64,000 nt of DNA from Variovorax sp. DXTD-1 (lineage in GTDB: Bacteria; Pseudomonadota; Gammaproteobacteria; Burkholderiales; Burkholderiaceae_C), in contig NZ_RWKH01000018.1 of assembly GCF_003984625.1 (NCBI RefSeq), positions 1 through 64,000 on the forward strand, given 5' to 3'. The notes under the pieces are model-generated. The model was not told the origin of the DNA, ran no database searches, and worked only from the letters and a program-made list of their open reading frames with translations. Shown here one piece after another: positions 1-8,133 of the stretch. The position numbers and the translations under genes are program-made. The stretch's first letter is position 1, and each line of letters starts with the position of its first letter.

Positions 1-2010
1 GCTTGGCGCCGGCGCCTGCATCGCGGGAGCCGACGGCGCAGCTTGCCGAGCCTCGGCCTGCGTCTGCGCGGGCGCTTCCTCCAGCACGCGCTTGGGCGCC
101 TGCGCCTGCATGCGTTCCTGCGTGCGCTCCACCGAAGTCTGCGGCGTCCTTTGAGGGCTCGGCTCGTTCTTGAACCGCTCCCTGTCCTGCGCCAGCGCAA
201 TTTCCAGGTCGCGCATATGGGCCTGCTCCTGCGCCAGGTGCATCCGGTACAACGGGCTGCCCTTGGCCATCTGGGATGTATCCAGCTTGCCCACGGGCCG
301 CAACGAGCCCGGCGAAATCTGCTCGGGTTCGTCGCGGCGCCGGTGCGCCTCGGCAAAGCTCATGCCGCCCGGCGTGGGCACGATGCGCGATTCATGCGTG
401 GTGATGCGTTCGATCTGCTGAGGTGTCAAGTGGCCGCTCGCGGGCTGCGGCTGTGCAGGCGTGTGCCGAGGCGCGGCATGGGGTTCCTCGCGCACAGGGC
501 CTCGGGCGGCGTGGGTGACGGCCTCCGGCACCGGGCCGTGCTGTTTCCATCCATGCTGAGCGTAGGCCTCCAGATAGCGCTGCGCGATGGCTTGCGGGCT
601 GTGGGCGATGTTGTCCGCAATAACGCGCTGCGCCGCTGCGTCCAGTTGCCGGCTCTGCTCCGGGCTGGCCGTGACCGTGCGTTGAACCGGCATGCCGTGC
701 GTCATGGGGGTGGCCGGCTCGATGATCTGACGCGTCCAGGCATGGCTTTGCGGATCGCGGGTCCACGGCTCGTTGGCGCCGATGCCGGGGCGTACCGCTT
801 CGATGCTCTCGGGCGCCTGCCTGTAGGGGTCTTGGGGTGCGCGCGGGTGGGCCAGCGCCAGTTCGACGGCCACGCTGCTGGCCTTGTAGTTGAGTTCGTC
901 GCTCAGACGGGCGTCGGCGGTGGTCGTCAGGGTCTGGACCACGGGCATGCCCAACGCGACCTTGGGATGACCCTGGGCATCGAGTGCGCGCACTTGCTCG
1001 GTACGGCTCCAGCCGTGCTCGGGGTGTTTCTCGTCGTAGTGCCAAAGGTTGCCGTCGCTGCCGCGCTGGTTGTAGATGCGGGCGCGGTCTGCGGCGTCCA
1101 TGATCTTGTCGCCGGCCACGGCGCCCACGAAGCCGCCGACCAGGCCGGTCACCACGGCGCCGGGGCCGGTCCAGGAGCCGGTGGCCGCGCCGTAGGCGGC
1201 GCCCGTGGCCGTACCCGCGAGCGCACCGCCCGCCACGCCGGCGCCAAAGTGCATGACTTGCGACTGGGCGCCAGTGACGTTGCCCTGGTCGAGCTGGTGG
1301 ATTGCTTCGCGCGTGGTGCTGATTCCGCCATAGACCACCCCCGCAGCGCCCAGAGCGCCGCCGCCTTTGACGAGGGCTTGGAAGCCGGGCTTGGCGGCGA
1401 TGCGGGCGTCGGCGGCGCCCAGGTGGTCCAGCACGCGGGGTGCGGGGCCCTCGAAGGTGGCCAGGCGTGGGCTGTGGCTGGCACTGCCCGGCTGGAACAC
1501 GGGACTGGTCTGCTGGTAGCTTGCCCGGGCTCTGCGGTATTCGGCGTCGGAGATGAACTGGCCTTCGCGCATCTGGTCGAGCAGTTGGGAGGTCTTGATG
1601 GGCTCGGCGCCGTGTGCGCCGCGCATCTGTTGCGGATTCTCGAAGAATTTGTCGTCGGACCAGATGCGGGTGCTGCGGCCTTTGCCGTGCTCTTCGGCGG
1701 CCACTTCGAGCATGGAGGCTTCGCCGGCGTTTTTTGGGGGAACTTGGGCGGTCTTCAGTTGTTGCTCGAGTTTTGGGGTCTTAAGAACCTCGATGCCTTT
1801 GTCGGCGATGTAGCGGCCGAGTTCCCGCTTCAACGGTCCGTTCTCGATTTCGTCTGCAACTGTTGTTGTGATGGCGAATTCACGACCTTGCTCTTTTGCA
1901 AACTTGAAATAGGTATCGAGCTGCCGGGTGCCGCCCGCGCGGTAGGCGTAGACGAGGCTGTTGGCGTCGGCGAGGAAGTAACCGTTGGGCCGGGTGGGGG
2001 TGATGGACAC
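1..2010 (-). CDS. Large protein with N-terminal PIN-like nuclease domain, partial
   Basis: The frame is open for all 670 codons from a GTG start at 2010 to the window edge, so the C-terminus is missing. Residues 11-125 resemble a PIN (FEN1-like) nuclease. The acids are in the right order: D15 in LADANSLVYA, E54 and E56 in VADEIENG, E97 in NAGEAS, and D119/D120 in IWSDDKFF. A glycine/alanine-rich, moderately hydrophobic stretch follows at about residues 215-290 (for example GAGVAGGALAGTATGAAYG), like the glycine-zipper regions of secreted or membrane-inserting effectors. The rest is polar, rich in Gln, Pro and Arg, with a charged helical segment near residues 585-650. No N-terminal signal peptide is visible. 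The start lies 13 bases after the stop of the gene at 2024-2641, so the two may be cotranscribed. The PIN call is fairly firm; the effector role is inference. Confidence 0.6.
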   Translation of the reverse strand, partial: MSITPTRPNGYFLADANSLVYAYRAGGTRQLDTYFKFAKEQGREFAITTTVADEIENGPLKRELGRYIADKGIEVLKTPKLEQQLKTAQVPPKNAGEASMLEVAAEEHGKGRSTRIWSDDKFFENPQQMRGAHGAEPIKTSQLLDQMREGQFISDAEYRRARASYQQTSPVFQPGSASHSPRLATFEGPAPRVLDHLGAADARIAAKPGFQALVKGGGALGAAGVVYGGISTTREAIHQLDQGNVTGAQSQVMHFGAGVAGGALAGTATGAAYGAATGSWTGPGAVVTGLVGGFVGAVAGDKIMDAADRARIYNQRGSDGNLWHYDEKHPEHGWSRTEQVRALDAQGHPKVALGMPVVQTLTTTADARLSDELNYKASSVAVELALAHPRAPQDPYRQAPESIEAVRPGIGANEPWTRDPQSHAWTRQIIEPATPMTHGMPVQRTVTASPEQSRQLDAAAQRVIADNIAHSPQAIAQRYLEAYAQHGWKQHGPVPEAVTHAARGPVREEPHAAPRHTPAQPQPASGHLTPQQIERITTHESRIVPTPGGMSFAEAHRRRDEPEQISPGSLRPVGKLDTSQMAKGSPLYRMHLAQEQAHMRDLEIALAQDRERFKNEPSPQRTPQTSVERTQERMQAQAPKRVLEEAPAQTQAEARQAAPSAPAMQAPAPS

Positions 2011-2023
2011 GGTGCGCCTCGTG

Positions 2024-2641
2024 TCAGATCAGGTGGGCTTCCGCGTAGTCGCGGACCATGCTGAACAAGTCCCGGTAATCATCAACATCAAGCCCGGGAT
2101 GCCATTTCTCTCCCAGTCGGCGCATATCCCACGCAAGATCGGCATCGATCTGACGCCCGTTGCGCTCCTGTTGAAGGTAGTCTGCGTACATCTGCGGCGC
2201 TTCTTGTTTGAAATGCGCGATGAAAGCGATCACCTCGTCTTCGCGCCATTTGTACGAACGCTCTTCCCGAAGCACTCGCCTCGCCCTGGCCTCCAAGCGA
2301 CCGAGCGCGTGCCAGTCAAAAAGCGCCTCCGGCGTGCAGGGGAACCTGTCGGCGTAGTTGTGCAGAAAGCGAATGATGTTGGTCTTCACATACAGATCGG
2401 TCACCGCATCGATCCTGGCCAGCAGTTCCGGGGTGACGTTTTCTCGCCATTGGAGCGGGTTGGCATCCCACTGAGCGTCTTTTTCTTTCAAAGGGAAAAA
2501 GCTGCCTCTCGAGCAGTAGAAGAAGACTTCCTCGTCGTCGGGGCGCTGCTCTCTGGGGAGTGAGAGCACGCGCATGATTCTTTCTTTCACGGGGTCATAA
2601 GCTGAATCAATCTTGGCTTGTAGTTCGGGGCTGATAGGCAT
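2024..2641 (-). CDS. Hypothetical soluble protein, 205 aa
   Basis: This gene was not recognised. The ATG at 2641 (MPISPELQAK) is chosen because a purine-rich AAAGGGAAAC sits just upstream; an earlier in-frame start near 2695 would run into the transposase scrap. The product is polar and rich in Arg, Glu, Trp and Tyr, with no signal peptide or membrane segment, and looks mainly helical. Its stop lies 13 bases before the PIN-domain gene, which suggests shared transcription. It could be an accessory or immunity partner of that protein, but nothing in the sequence shows this. Confidence 0.6.
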   Translation of the reverse strand: MPISPELQAKIDSAYDPVKERIMRVLSLPREQRPDDEEVFFYCSRGSFFPLKEKDAQWDANPLQWRENVTPELLARIDAVTDLYVKTNIIRFLHNYADRFPCTPEALFDWHALGRLEARARRVLREERSYKWREDEVIAFIAHFKQEAPQMYADYLQQERNGRQIDADLAWDMRRLGEKWHPGLDVDDYRDLFSMVRDYAEAHLI

Positions 2642-2691
2642 GGTGTTTCCCTTTGCTTGTTGTGTCTTGCGTCTTGAACGGAGGGGCTCGG

Positions 2692-2835
2692 TCACTCAGG
2701 AGTGCCGCCCGCGCGGTAGCGCGGCTTGACGAGGTGGATTTCGTCGATGCCCATCCACTTCGGCGTCTCGAAAAGGAACTCGACTTCCAGTTCGTTGATG
2801 TAGTCGCGAAAGATGCTTGCGGCACCTATTTCTCG
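2692..2835 (-). pseudogene. Remnant of an ISL3-family transposase
   Basis: About 47 codons in one frame read like the stretch before the first catalytic Asp of ISL3-family transposases: SIFRDYINELE, a gap, then WMGIDEIHLVKPR. The similarity stops after PR, where the frame continues YRAGGTPE and ends. Both the N-terminal zinc-binding part and the DDE core are absent, and no terminal inverted repeats were found, so this is a scrap. It abuts the stop codon of the gene at 2836. The family call rests on recalled motif similarity, not on a search. Confidence 0.5.
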
Positions 2836-3294
2836 CTATTGCCCTTTTTCCTCGGTATCGGATGTCGCAGACTGTTCCACGGCCAGATCGAACGTCGCGG
2901 GCAGATCATCAAGCGACTCGGGCTTCTTGTCGTCATACCATGACCGCCCGCGTGTTGCCTCGGACAAGGCATCAATGGCCTTGGACACGAGGTCGGCCCA
3001 CTGACTTCCTCGGCTGAGTTGGTCTTGAGGAAGAGAGGCCAGACGTTCCTCCAACTTCTGCATCGCCTCAGCAAGAGTTCGGCCGGTCACATACGGAAGC
3101 CATTCAGCGGAGAACACGTAATCCGTTGCGAAAAACATGTCCAAGTCGCCGCCACTCGACAGATCGCGCACGGTGTCAATCTGGTTCTCCCACAAACCGA
3201 GTGCGGCCCATACCCCTTTGCTGTAGCGGTCGCTCCAGGCTTGAAAACAGAAGTCTTCCTTTGCTACAAGACGGTCAATTCGATCAAAGTTCAT
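2836..3294 (-). CDS. Hypothetical protein, 152 aa
   Basis: This gene was not recognised. The start MNFDRIDRL at 3294 is preferred because a strong GGGAGGG ribosome-binding sequence lies just upstream. The frame stays open to 3486, but that extension has a different character and may derive from another gene. The product is acidic, Trp-rich and helical, with no signal peptide. It ends in a charged tail (SATSDTEEKGQ). Base composition is visibly less GC-rich than in the genes to the right, in keeping with acquired DNA. A small acidic protein near a putative toxin might be an immunity protein, but there is no direct evidence. Confidence 0.55.
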   Translation of the reverse strand: MNFDRIDRLVAKEDFCFQAWSDRYSKGVWAALGLWENQIDTVRDLSSGGDLDMFFATDYVFSAEWLPYVTGRTLAEAMQKLEERLASLPQDQLSRGSQWADLVSKAIDALSEATRGRSWYDDKKPESLDDLPATFDLAVEQSATSDTEEKGQ

Positions 3295-3744
3295 ATCCCT
3301 CCCTTCATGGTGTTTACCCAATGATGAAGTCGTCTCGCATCCTTGGAACAGCTTGAGCATCCGGGCCCAGTACCCACGGGTGCTGATAGACAGCTTGTTC
3401 ATAGCGTCTCGCGCAGGAACTGCGGCACAGGAGGCTGGAGAATTGAATGCGTCCAGATCATGAATTTCCTTTCCGCGCTCACTCATTGGCGTGGCTGTTT
3501 TGTTGATGGATGTGTGACGATTAAGCGTACATCCGAGAGGACGCTGTTCGGCCTCTGTGCCTGCCCACCAGCCGCGTTGCGCGGGTGGATTTCACGATCA
3601 CGATCAATCGTTCATTGGCGCGAGTAGGTTCCAGATCCCGATAGGTCCGGCGCCTTCTTGGAGCTATCCAGCCAGCTCCCGCTGATGGCCATCTGGGGTC
3701 CGGCTCAATCCGGGCAAGCCGGGGCCATGCCCCGCGTGCAGTGC
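3295..3744. other. Non-coding stretch at the accessory/core border
   Basis: About 450 bases lie between the small gene at 2836-3294 and the binding-protein gene at 3745-4806. Apart from the possible ComM scrap, no convincing gene, tRNA, inverted repeat or terminator was seen. GC rises from left to right across it. It is the likely border between acquired DNA and the denser chromosomal genes. Confidence 0.45.
3349..3411 (-). pseudogene. Possible scrap of a ComM / Mg-chelatase-like gene
   Basis: Codons upstream of the gene at 2836-3294, in the same open frame, read AMNKLSISTRGYWARMLKL. This fits the ComM/YifB C-terminal pattern of AM..L.LSaRayhRiLK, which is normally followed by vARTIADL. Here that continuation is replaced by FQGCETTSS. 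Only about 20 residues match, with a one-residue insertion, so this is a weak call. Confidence 0.25.
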
Positions 3745-4806
3745 TCAGCGCGCGGCGCCAGACGCCGCACGCAAAGTCTCGACCTGCTCCTTGTAAACCT
3801 GCTCGATGCGCCGCAGCCGCTGCTCGCGCGCGGCATCGTTGACCCAGGCAGCCGCCATCGCGTTCTGCTTGCCCAGCTGGTATTCCAGCGTGGCCTCGGG
3901 CAGCAGCGCGCTGTCGTCGGCCGGGGCATAGCCGTAGGCCGCACGCAGCGTCTTCAGCACTTCGCGCTCAGCCTCGGCGCGAGGGCCCTTGCCTTGGCCG
4001 TAGCCGATCAGGAACGCCTGCAGCCGGGCCTGGAACGCGGGCGGGTAGTCGCGCCGCACCACCATCTGCGCGCCGGGTGGCGGCTCGGACTCCCACACTA
4101 CGTGCAGCCGCGCGGCCTCGACGGGAAACTGCTCCCTGAAGCGCTCGAAGTCGGTGGTGTTGTTGGTGGCCACGTCGGCGTCGCCGTTGGCCACTGCGAG
4201 CGCCGTGGCTTGGTGGTTGCCGACGATCTCGCCGCGGAACTGGGTCTCCATCTGGATCTTGCGCGGCAGGAACAGTTGGCTCTGCGGTATGAGAAATCCG
4301 GTCACCGAGCGGCTGTCGCCGCGCGCGAGGCGCCAGCGCTCGGGCTCGGCAAGCACCGCTTCCAGCGTGTTGGGCGCGCCGGTCCTTCGCGTGAGCAGCA
4401 CTGCGCGGTGGGCGGGCATGCCGGGCCGGCGGGCGATTTGCGCCACCACCTTCATGCGCCGCTGCATCACTGCGTCCAGCGCGATCTTGGCCGAGAGAAA
4501 CGCCATGTCGACTTCATCGCGCTTGATGGCGCGGTCGAGCTCTTCGTACGACGCCACGGAGTAAGCAGTCACCGGCACGCCGATGGCCTGGCTCATGTCG
4601 GCCAGCAGCGGCATCCACAACGCACGCGATTCGACCGCGCCCCCCAGCGGCAGCACGCCAAAGCGCACGGGCTTGGTGGGAGCGGCCGCCTTTTCGGTGG
4701 CGCCGGCGTTGCCCGGCGCCAGCAAGAGCGTGGTGGCAACCAGCATGAGCGGCAGTGCCGTGGCGGCAAACCATCGAGCAGCGCGAGGCAGCGCGCGAGC
4801 AGGCAT
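3745..4806 (-). CDS. PhnD-like periplasmic binding protein (paralogue 2)
   Basis: A phosphate/phosphonate-type periplasmic solute-binding protein of 353 residues. The start at 4806 ([11 protein letters not shown]) gives a typical signal peptide ending near GNAGATEK. The mature part opens with RFGVLPLGG and contains the family signatures DEVDMAFLSAK, GNHQATALAVANG and DVATNN. It begins one base after the stop of a close paralogue at 4808-5911, so the pair is translationally linked. No permease or ATPase gene accompanies it. With two hybrid kinases next door, it may sense a ligand for signalling instead of feeding a transporter. The fold is firm; the ligand is unknown. Confidence 0.85.
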   Translation of the reverse strand: MPARALPRAARWFAATALPLMLVATTLLLAPGNAGATEKAAAPTKPVRFGVLPLGGAVESRALWMPLLADMSQAIGVPVTAYSVASYEELDRAIKRDEVDMAFLSAKIALDAVMQRRMKVVAQIARRPGMPAHRAVLLTRRTGAPNTLEAVLAEPERWRLARGDSRSVTGFLIPQSQLFLPRKIQMETQFRGEIVGNHQATALAVANGDADVATNNTTDFERFREQFPVEAARLHVVWESEPPPGAQMVVRRDYPPAFQARLQAFLIGYGQGKGPRAEAEREVLKTLRAAYGYAPADDSALLPEATLEYQLGKQNAMAAAWVNDAAREQRLRRIEQVYKEQVETLRAASGAAR

Positions 4807-4807
4807 G

Positions 4808-5911
4808 TCAGGGCGACAGGTCGCGAAGGACGTTGACCTGCTCCGCATAGCCGCTCTCGATGCGCTTCAGGCGCGCCTGCCGCGCCTCGTCGTTGACCCA
4901 TTGCGCGCTCATGGCATTCTGCTTGGCCAACTGGTAGGCGAGCTTGGCGGCCGGCTGCAGCGAGCTGTTGTCGGCCGCCACGAAACCGGCCAGGTCGTGC
5001 AGCGACTTGAGCACGGCCCGCTCCGCATCGCCCTTGGGCCCCTTGGCGCGGCCGTAGCCGACCAGGAAGGCCTGCACGCTGCTGCGCAGCTCGGGCGAAT
5101 ATTCACGCCGCACCACGATCTGCGCATGCGGAATGAGCTCCGACTCCCACAGCACCTGCAGCCGCTGCGCCTCGGCCGGAAAGCGCTGCTTGAAGCGTTC
5201 GAGATCGGCCGTGTTGTTGGTGGCCACATCGGCTTCGTTGTTGGCCACGGCCAGGGCGGTCGCCTGGTGCGTGCCGACGATCTCGCTCAGGAAGCGGGTT
5301 TCCATGGCGATGTGGTTGGGCAGGAAGAACTGCAGCTGCGGCACGATGAAGCCGGAGACCGATTGCCGCTCGCCGCGCGCAAGGCGCCAGCGTTCCGGCT
5401 CGCCCAGCAGGCTCTTCTTGGTATTGAACGGCGGCGTCTTGCGGGTGAGGAGCAGGGCGCGGTAGCCCGCCAGGCCGTCGTGCCGCACCACCTGGGCCAC
5501 CACTTTCATGCGGCGCTGCGTCACGGCGTCGAGCGCCATCTTTCCGGACAGGAACGCCATGTCGACCTCGTCGCGCCGGATGGCCTGTTCCAGCGCTTCA
5601 TACGAGTTGACCGAGAGCACGCTCACGGGACGAGCGATGGCTCGGCTCAGTTCGGCCAGCAAGGGGTCCCAGTCGCTGCGCGATTCGAAAGCACCGCCGA
5701 GCGGCAGGATGCCGAAGCGCACCGCTGCATCGGGCTGCAGCGCGGGCTGGGCGGCCGCCGGCATCGGTAGGCCGGCGAGCAGCGTCAAGGCGAGTGCGCC
5801 GCGGCGCACCACCACGGCCGCAGCACGCCTGAACCGCGGGCAGCGGTGCGGGGCACGAAACGCGTCAATGGCGCCGGAAGCCTTCCGGACGCGGCTTGGA
5901 GAGGCCTGCAT
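4808..5911 (-). CDS. PhnD-like periplasmic binding protein (paralogue 1)
   Basis: A binding protein of up to 367 residues, clearly a tandem duplicate of its downstream neighbour. Shared blocks include FGILPLGGAFESR, RRDEVDMAFLSGK, QRRMKVVAQ, EPERWRLARG and NNEADVATNN. The N-terminus from ATG 5911 is long and basic before a hydrophobic run ending AGLPMPAAAQ, so the true start may lie inside (a GTG-rich stretch near codon 34). It is read divergently from the hybrid kinase at 6073, with 161 bases between them. Ligands of such orphan PhnD-like proteins cannot be deduced from the sequence. Confidence 0.85.
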   Translation of the reverse strand: MQASPSRVRKASGAIDAFRAPHRCPRFRRAAAVVVRRGALALTLLAGLPMPAAAQPALQPDAAVRFGILPLGGAFESRSDWDPLLAELSRAIARPVSVLSVNSYEALEQAIRRDEVDMAFLSGKMALDAVTQRRMKVVAQVVRHDGLAGYRALLLTRKTPPFNTKKSLLGEPERWRLARGERQSVSGFIVPQLQFFLPNHIAMETRFLSEIVGTHQATALAVANNEADVATNNTADLERFKQRFPAEAQRLQVLWESELIPHAQIVVRREYSPELRSSVQAFLVGYGRAKGPKGDAERAVLKSLHDLAGFVAADNSSLQPAAKLAYQLAKQNAMSAQWVNDEARQARLKRIESGYAEQVNVLRDLSP

Positions 5912-6072
5912 TTTTGGGCACGGAACATGGGCCGCTGCGGGTCAGCGGGTCTAACATGGACAAACGCGGACACGATTAGATATCAAATACAAGTCGTTTT
6001 TGTGATGTTTTTCCCATCTTTCGCACCGTAACCAGCGCCCGTAAGCTCGATCTTCATGCGCCCAATGCCCCC
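5912..6072. promoter_or_regulatory. Divergent control region, binding protein / hybrid kinase
   Basis: A 161-base gap lies between the divergent starts at 5911 and 6073. Its middle (about 5960-6020) is much more AT-rich than the flanks, including GATATCAAATAC and T-runs, as expected for back-to-back promoters. No clear -35/-10 pair or operator could be fixed. Confidence 0.35.
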
Positions 6073-7962
6073 ATGAACTGGAACTTCCGCGTCGTCCGGG
6101 GGCTTGCGCGCCTCACCTTCGCCCAGCAGCTGATCCTGCTGGCGCTGGTGCCGGCAACCGCCGCCACGCTGGCGGCCATTGCCGTGCTGACGCGCCAGCA
6201 CCTGGACAACCTCACCGAGCTGATGCGCGCCAACGCGCAAACAGTGGCGCTGCAGGTTGCCACGGCGGCGCAAGCGCCGCTGGCGCGCATGGACCGTCGC
6301 ATTCTTCAGCGCACGGCCCAGTCGGGCACCTTCCAGCCGCACGTGCAGCAAGTACAGATCTGGTCGGACGACGGCGAGATCGTCGCCAACTCCGAAACCG
6401 TCGATCGCGCCCGGGGCGAGGGCCTGCAGGTGGTGGTGCCGGTGGTGAGCGAGGATGGCCGGCACAGCGGCAAGGTCATGGTCGAGATGAGCCTGGACGC
6501 CGTGCAGGACGCGCGGCGCTCGGTGTGGCTCAACGTGGTGCTGGTGCTGGCAACCAGCCTGGTGGGCGTGGGGCTGGCGGGCTGGTGGGCCGCGCGGCGC
6601 ATCAGCGAGCCGATCCGCGCGCTGGGCAAGGCGGTCGACCGCCTGGGCGCCGGCGAGGCCGCGAGCGTGACCATCGAAGGCACCTCCGAAGTGCGGCACC
6701 TGCAGCACGGCTTCAACCAGGCGGCGCGTGCACTGGCCGAAAGCCACCGGCTGCTGCAAAGCCGCATCAGCGAGGCCACGGCTGAACTCGCGCGCAAGAA
6801 CCAGCAGCTCGAAGTCGCGAGCCAGGCCAAGACGCGCCTGCTGGCGGCCGCCAGCCACGACCTGCGCCAACCGCTGCATGCGCTTACGCTGTTTTCCGAC
6901 GGCCTGGCCAACGGCGAAACCGACCCCGTGCGCCTGCAGCGCATCGGCCACATCCGCGAATGCGTCGATTCGCTCGACCGGCTGTTCTCGGAGCTGCTCA
7001 ATCTCTCGCAGCTGGACGCCGGCGTGCTGCAGCCGCAGTGGGCGGACTTTCCGCTCGACCAGCTGTTCGACGAAATCAGCCGCAACTTCCGTCCGGTGGC
7101 CGAGCAGCAGGGCCTGCGGCTGGTGGCGCGCAAGACCGACCTCTGGGTGCGCTGCGACTACGTGATGCTCTCGCGCATTCTCAACAACCTGGTGTCGAAC
7201 TCGCTGCGCCACACCCTTGAAGGCGGCGTGCTGATCGGCGCCCGGCGGCGCGGCAAGGGCGTTCGCATCGACGTGGTCGACACCGGCGTGGGCATTGCCG
7301 TGCAGCACCAGGCGCGCGTCTTCGAAGAGTTCTATCAGGTGGAGGCCACCGGCCGCCAGGCGCCGCGCGGCCAGCGCGGCATGGGCCTGGGGCTTGCCAC
7401 GGTGCAGCGCCTGACGGAACTGCTCAACACCCGTGTCGAGCTGACCTCGCGTCCGAACAAGGGCACCTGCGTGCGGGTGCTGGTGCGATCGGCGCCGGCC
7501 GCATTGCCCGCGCTGGACGTGGCGCCGGCCCCCAGCGCCATCGAGGAGGAACCCAGCTTCGAACAGTTGCGCATCCTGGTGATCGACGACGAGCGCACCA
7601 TTCTCGAAGGCCTGTCGGTGGTGCTCACCAACTGGGGCGCCGACGTACAGGCGGCACAAACCCGCGCCGAGGCACTCGCGCTGGCCGACGCGTGGGAACG
7701 GCCGCCGGACGTGGTGGTGAGCGATCTGCTCCTGCAGGGTGGCGACAACGGCCTGGACGTGATCGCGGCGCTCGAACGCCATCCGCACGGCATCGGACCC
7801 GGCACGGCGCGCCTGCTGGTCACGGGAGAAACCAAGCCCGAGCGCCTGCGCGAAGTGGCCAGCGCCGGCATTGCGGTGCTCTACAAGCCGGTTTCTCCGC
7901 GCGTGCTGCGCCAGGCCATCCAGGCCCAGCGCGCGGCGGCGCTGCTCAACGCCGAAGCCTAG
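6073..7962 (+). CDS. Hybrid sensor histidine kinase / response regulator
   Basis: A 629-residue inner-membrane hybrid kinase. It has a membrane segment at about residues 19-40, a periplasmic part to about 150, a second membrane segment at about 153-176, and a HAMP-like linker. The dimerisation helix carries phospho-acceptor H262 in SHDLRQPLHAL. The ATPase domain has an N-box with NNLVSNSLRH, plus DTGVGI and MGLGLATVQR. A C-terminal receiver domain (about 495-615) has IDDER, phospho-acceptor D551 in VSDLLL, and a conserved Lys in YKPVS. There is no output domain, so signal must pass to a partner not seen here. It is divergent from two binding proteins that could supply the periplasmic input. 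Confidence 0.92.
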   Translation: MNWNFRVVRGLARLTFAQQLILLALVPATAATLAAIAVLTRQHLDNLTELMRANAQTVALQVATAAQAPLARMDRRILQRTAQSGTFQPHVQQVQIWSDDGEIVANSETVDRARGEGLQVVVPVVSEDGRHSGKVMVEMSLDAVQDARRSVWLNVVLVLATSLVGVGLAGWWAARRISEPIRALGKAVDRLGAGEAASVTIEGTSEVRHLQHGFNQAARALAESHRLLQSRISEATAELARKNQQLEVASQAKTRLLAAASHDLRQPLHALTLFSDGLANGETDPVRLQRIGHIRECVDSLDRLFSELLNLSQLDAGVLQPQWADFPLDQLFDEISRNFRPVAEQQGLRLVARKTDLWVRCDYVMLSRILNNLVSNSLRHTLEGGVLIGARRRGKGVRIDVVDTGVGIAVQHQARVFEEFYQVEATGRQAPRGQRGMGLGLATVQRLTELLNTRVELTSRPNKGTCVRVLVRSAPAALPALDVAPAPSAIEEEPSFEQLRILVIDDERTILEGLSVVLTNWGADVQAAQTRAEALALADAWERPPDVVVSDLLLQGGDNGLDVIAALERHPHGIGPGTARLLVTGETKPERLREVASAGIAVLYKPVSPRVLRQAIQAQRAAALLNAEA

Positions 7963-8024
7963 GTTCTTGCAGGCCCTAGTCCATCGGACATAGGCCAAGC
8001 AGCCGCCGCGCTGTGCACTTCATC

Positions 8025-8048
8025 ACGCCTGCAAGCGGTGGCAGGCGT
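8025..8048. repeat. Perfect 8-bp inverted repeat
   Basis: ACGCCTGC at 8025-8032 pairs with GCAGGCGT at 8041-8048 across an 8-base loop. It lies between the first hybrid kinase and the next gene. No T-run follows, so it is not a classic terminator. It could be an operator or a transcript-stabilising hairpin. Confidence 0.4.
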
Positions 8049-8133
8049 CGACATAAGCCCTCCGCCTTATCGCGCCAAGCAAGGGGCTTCCGTACATTGG
8101 GTACTGCACTCTCTCTTGCTGCAGAAGCAGTCC

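Noticed and set aside
43..2064. Long open frame on the + strand opposite the PIN-domain gene
   Set aside because: It lacks any recognisable domain, is Arg/Gly/Ala/His-rich as mirror frames in high-GC DNA are, and overlaps the better-supported - strand gene throughout.
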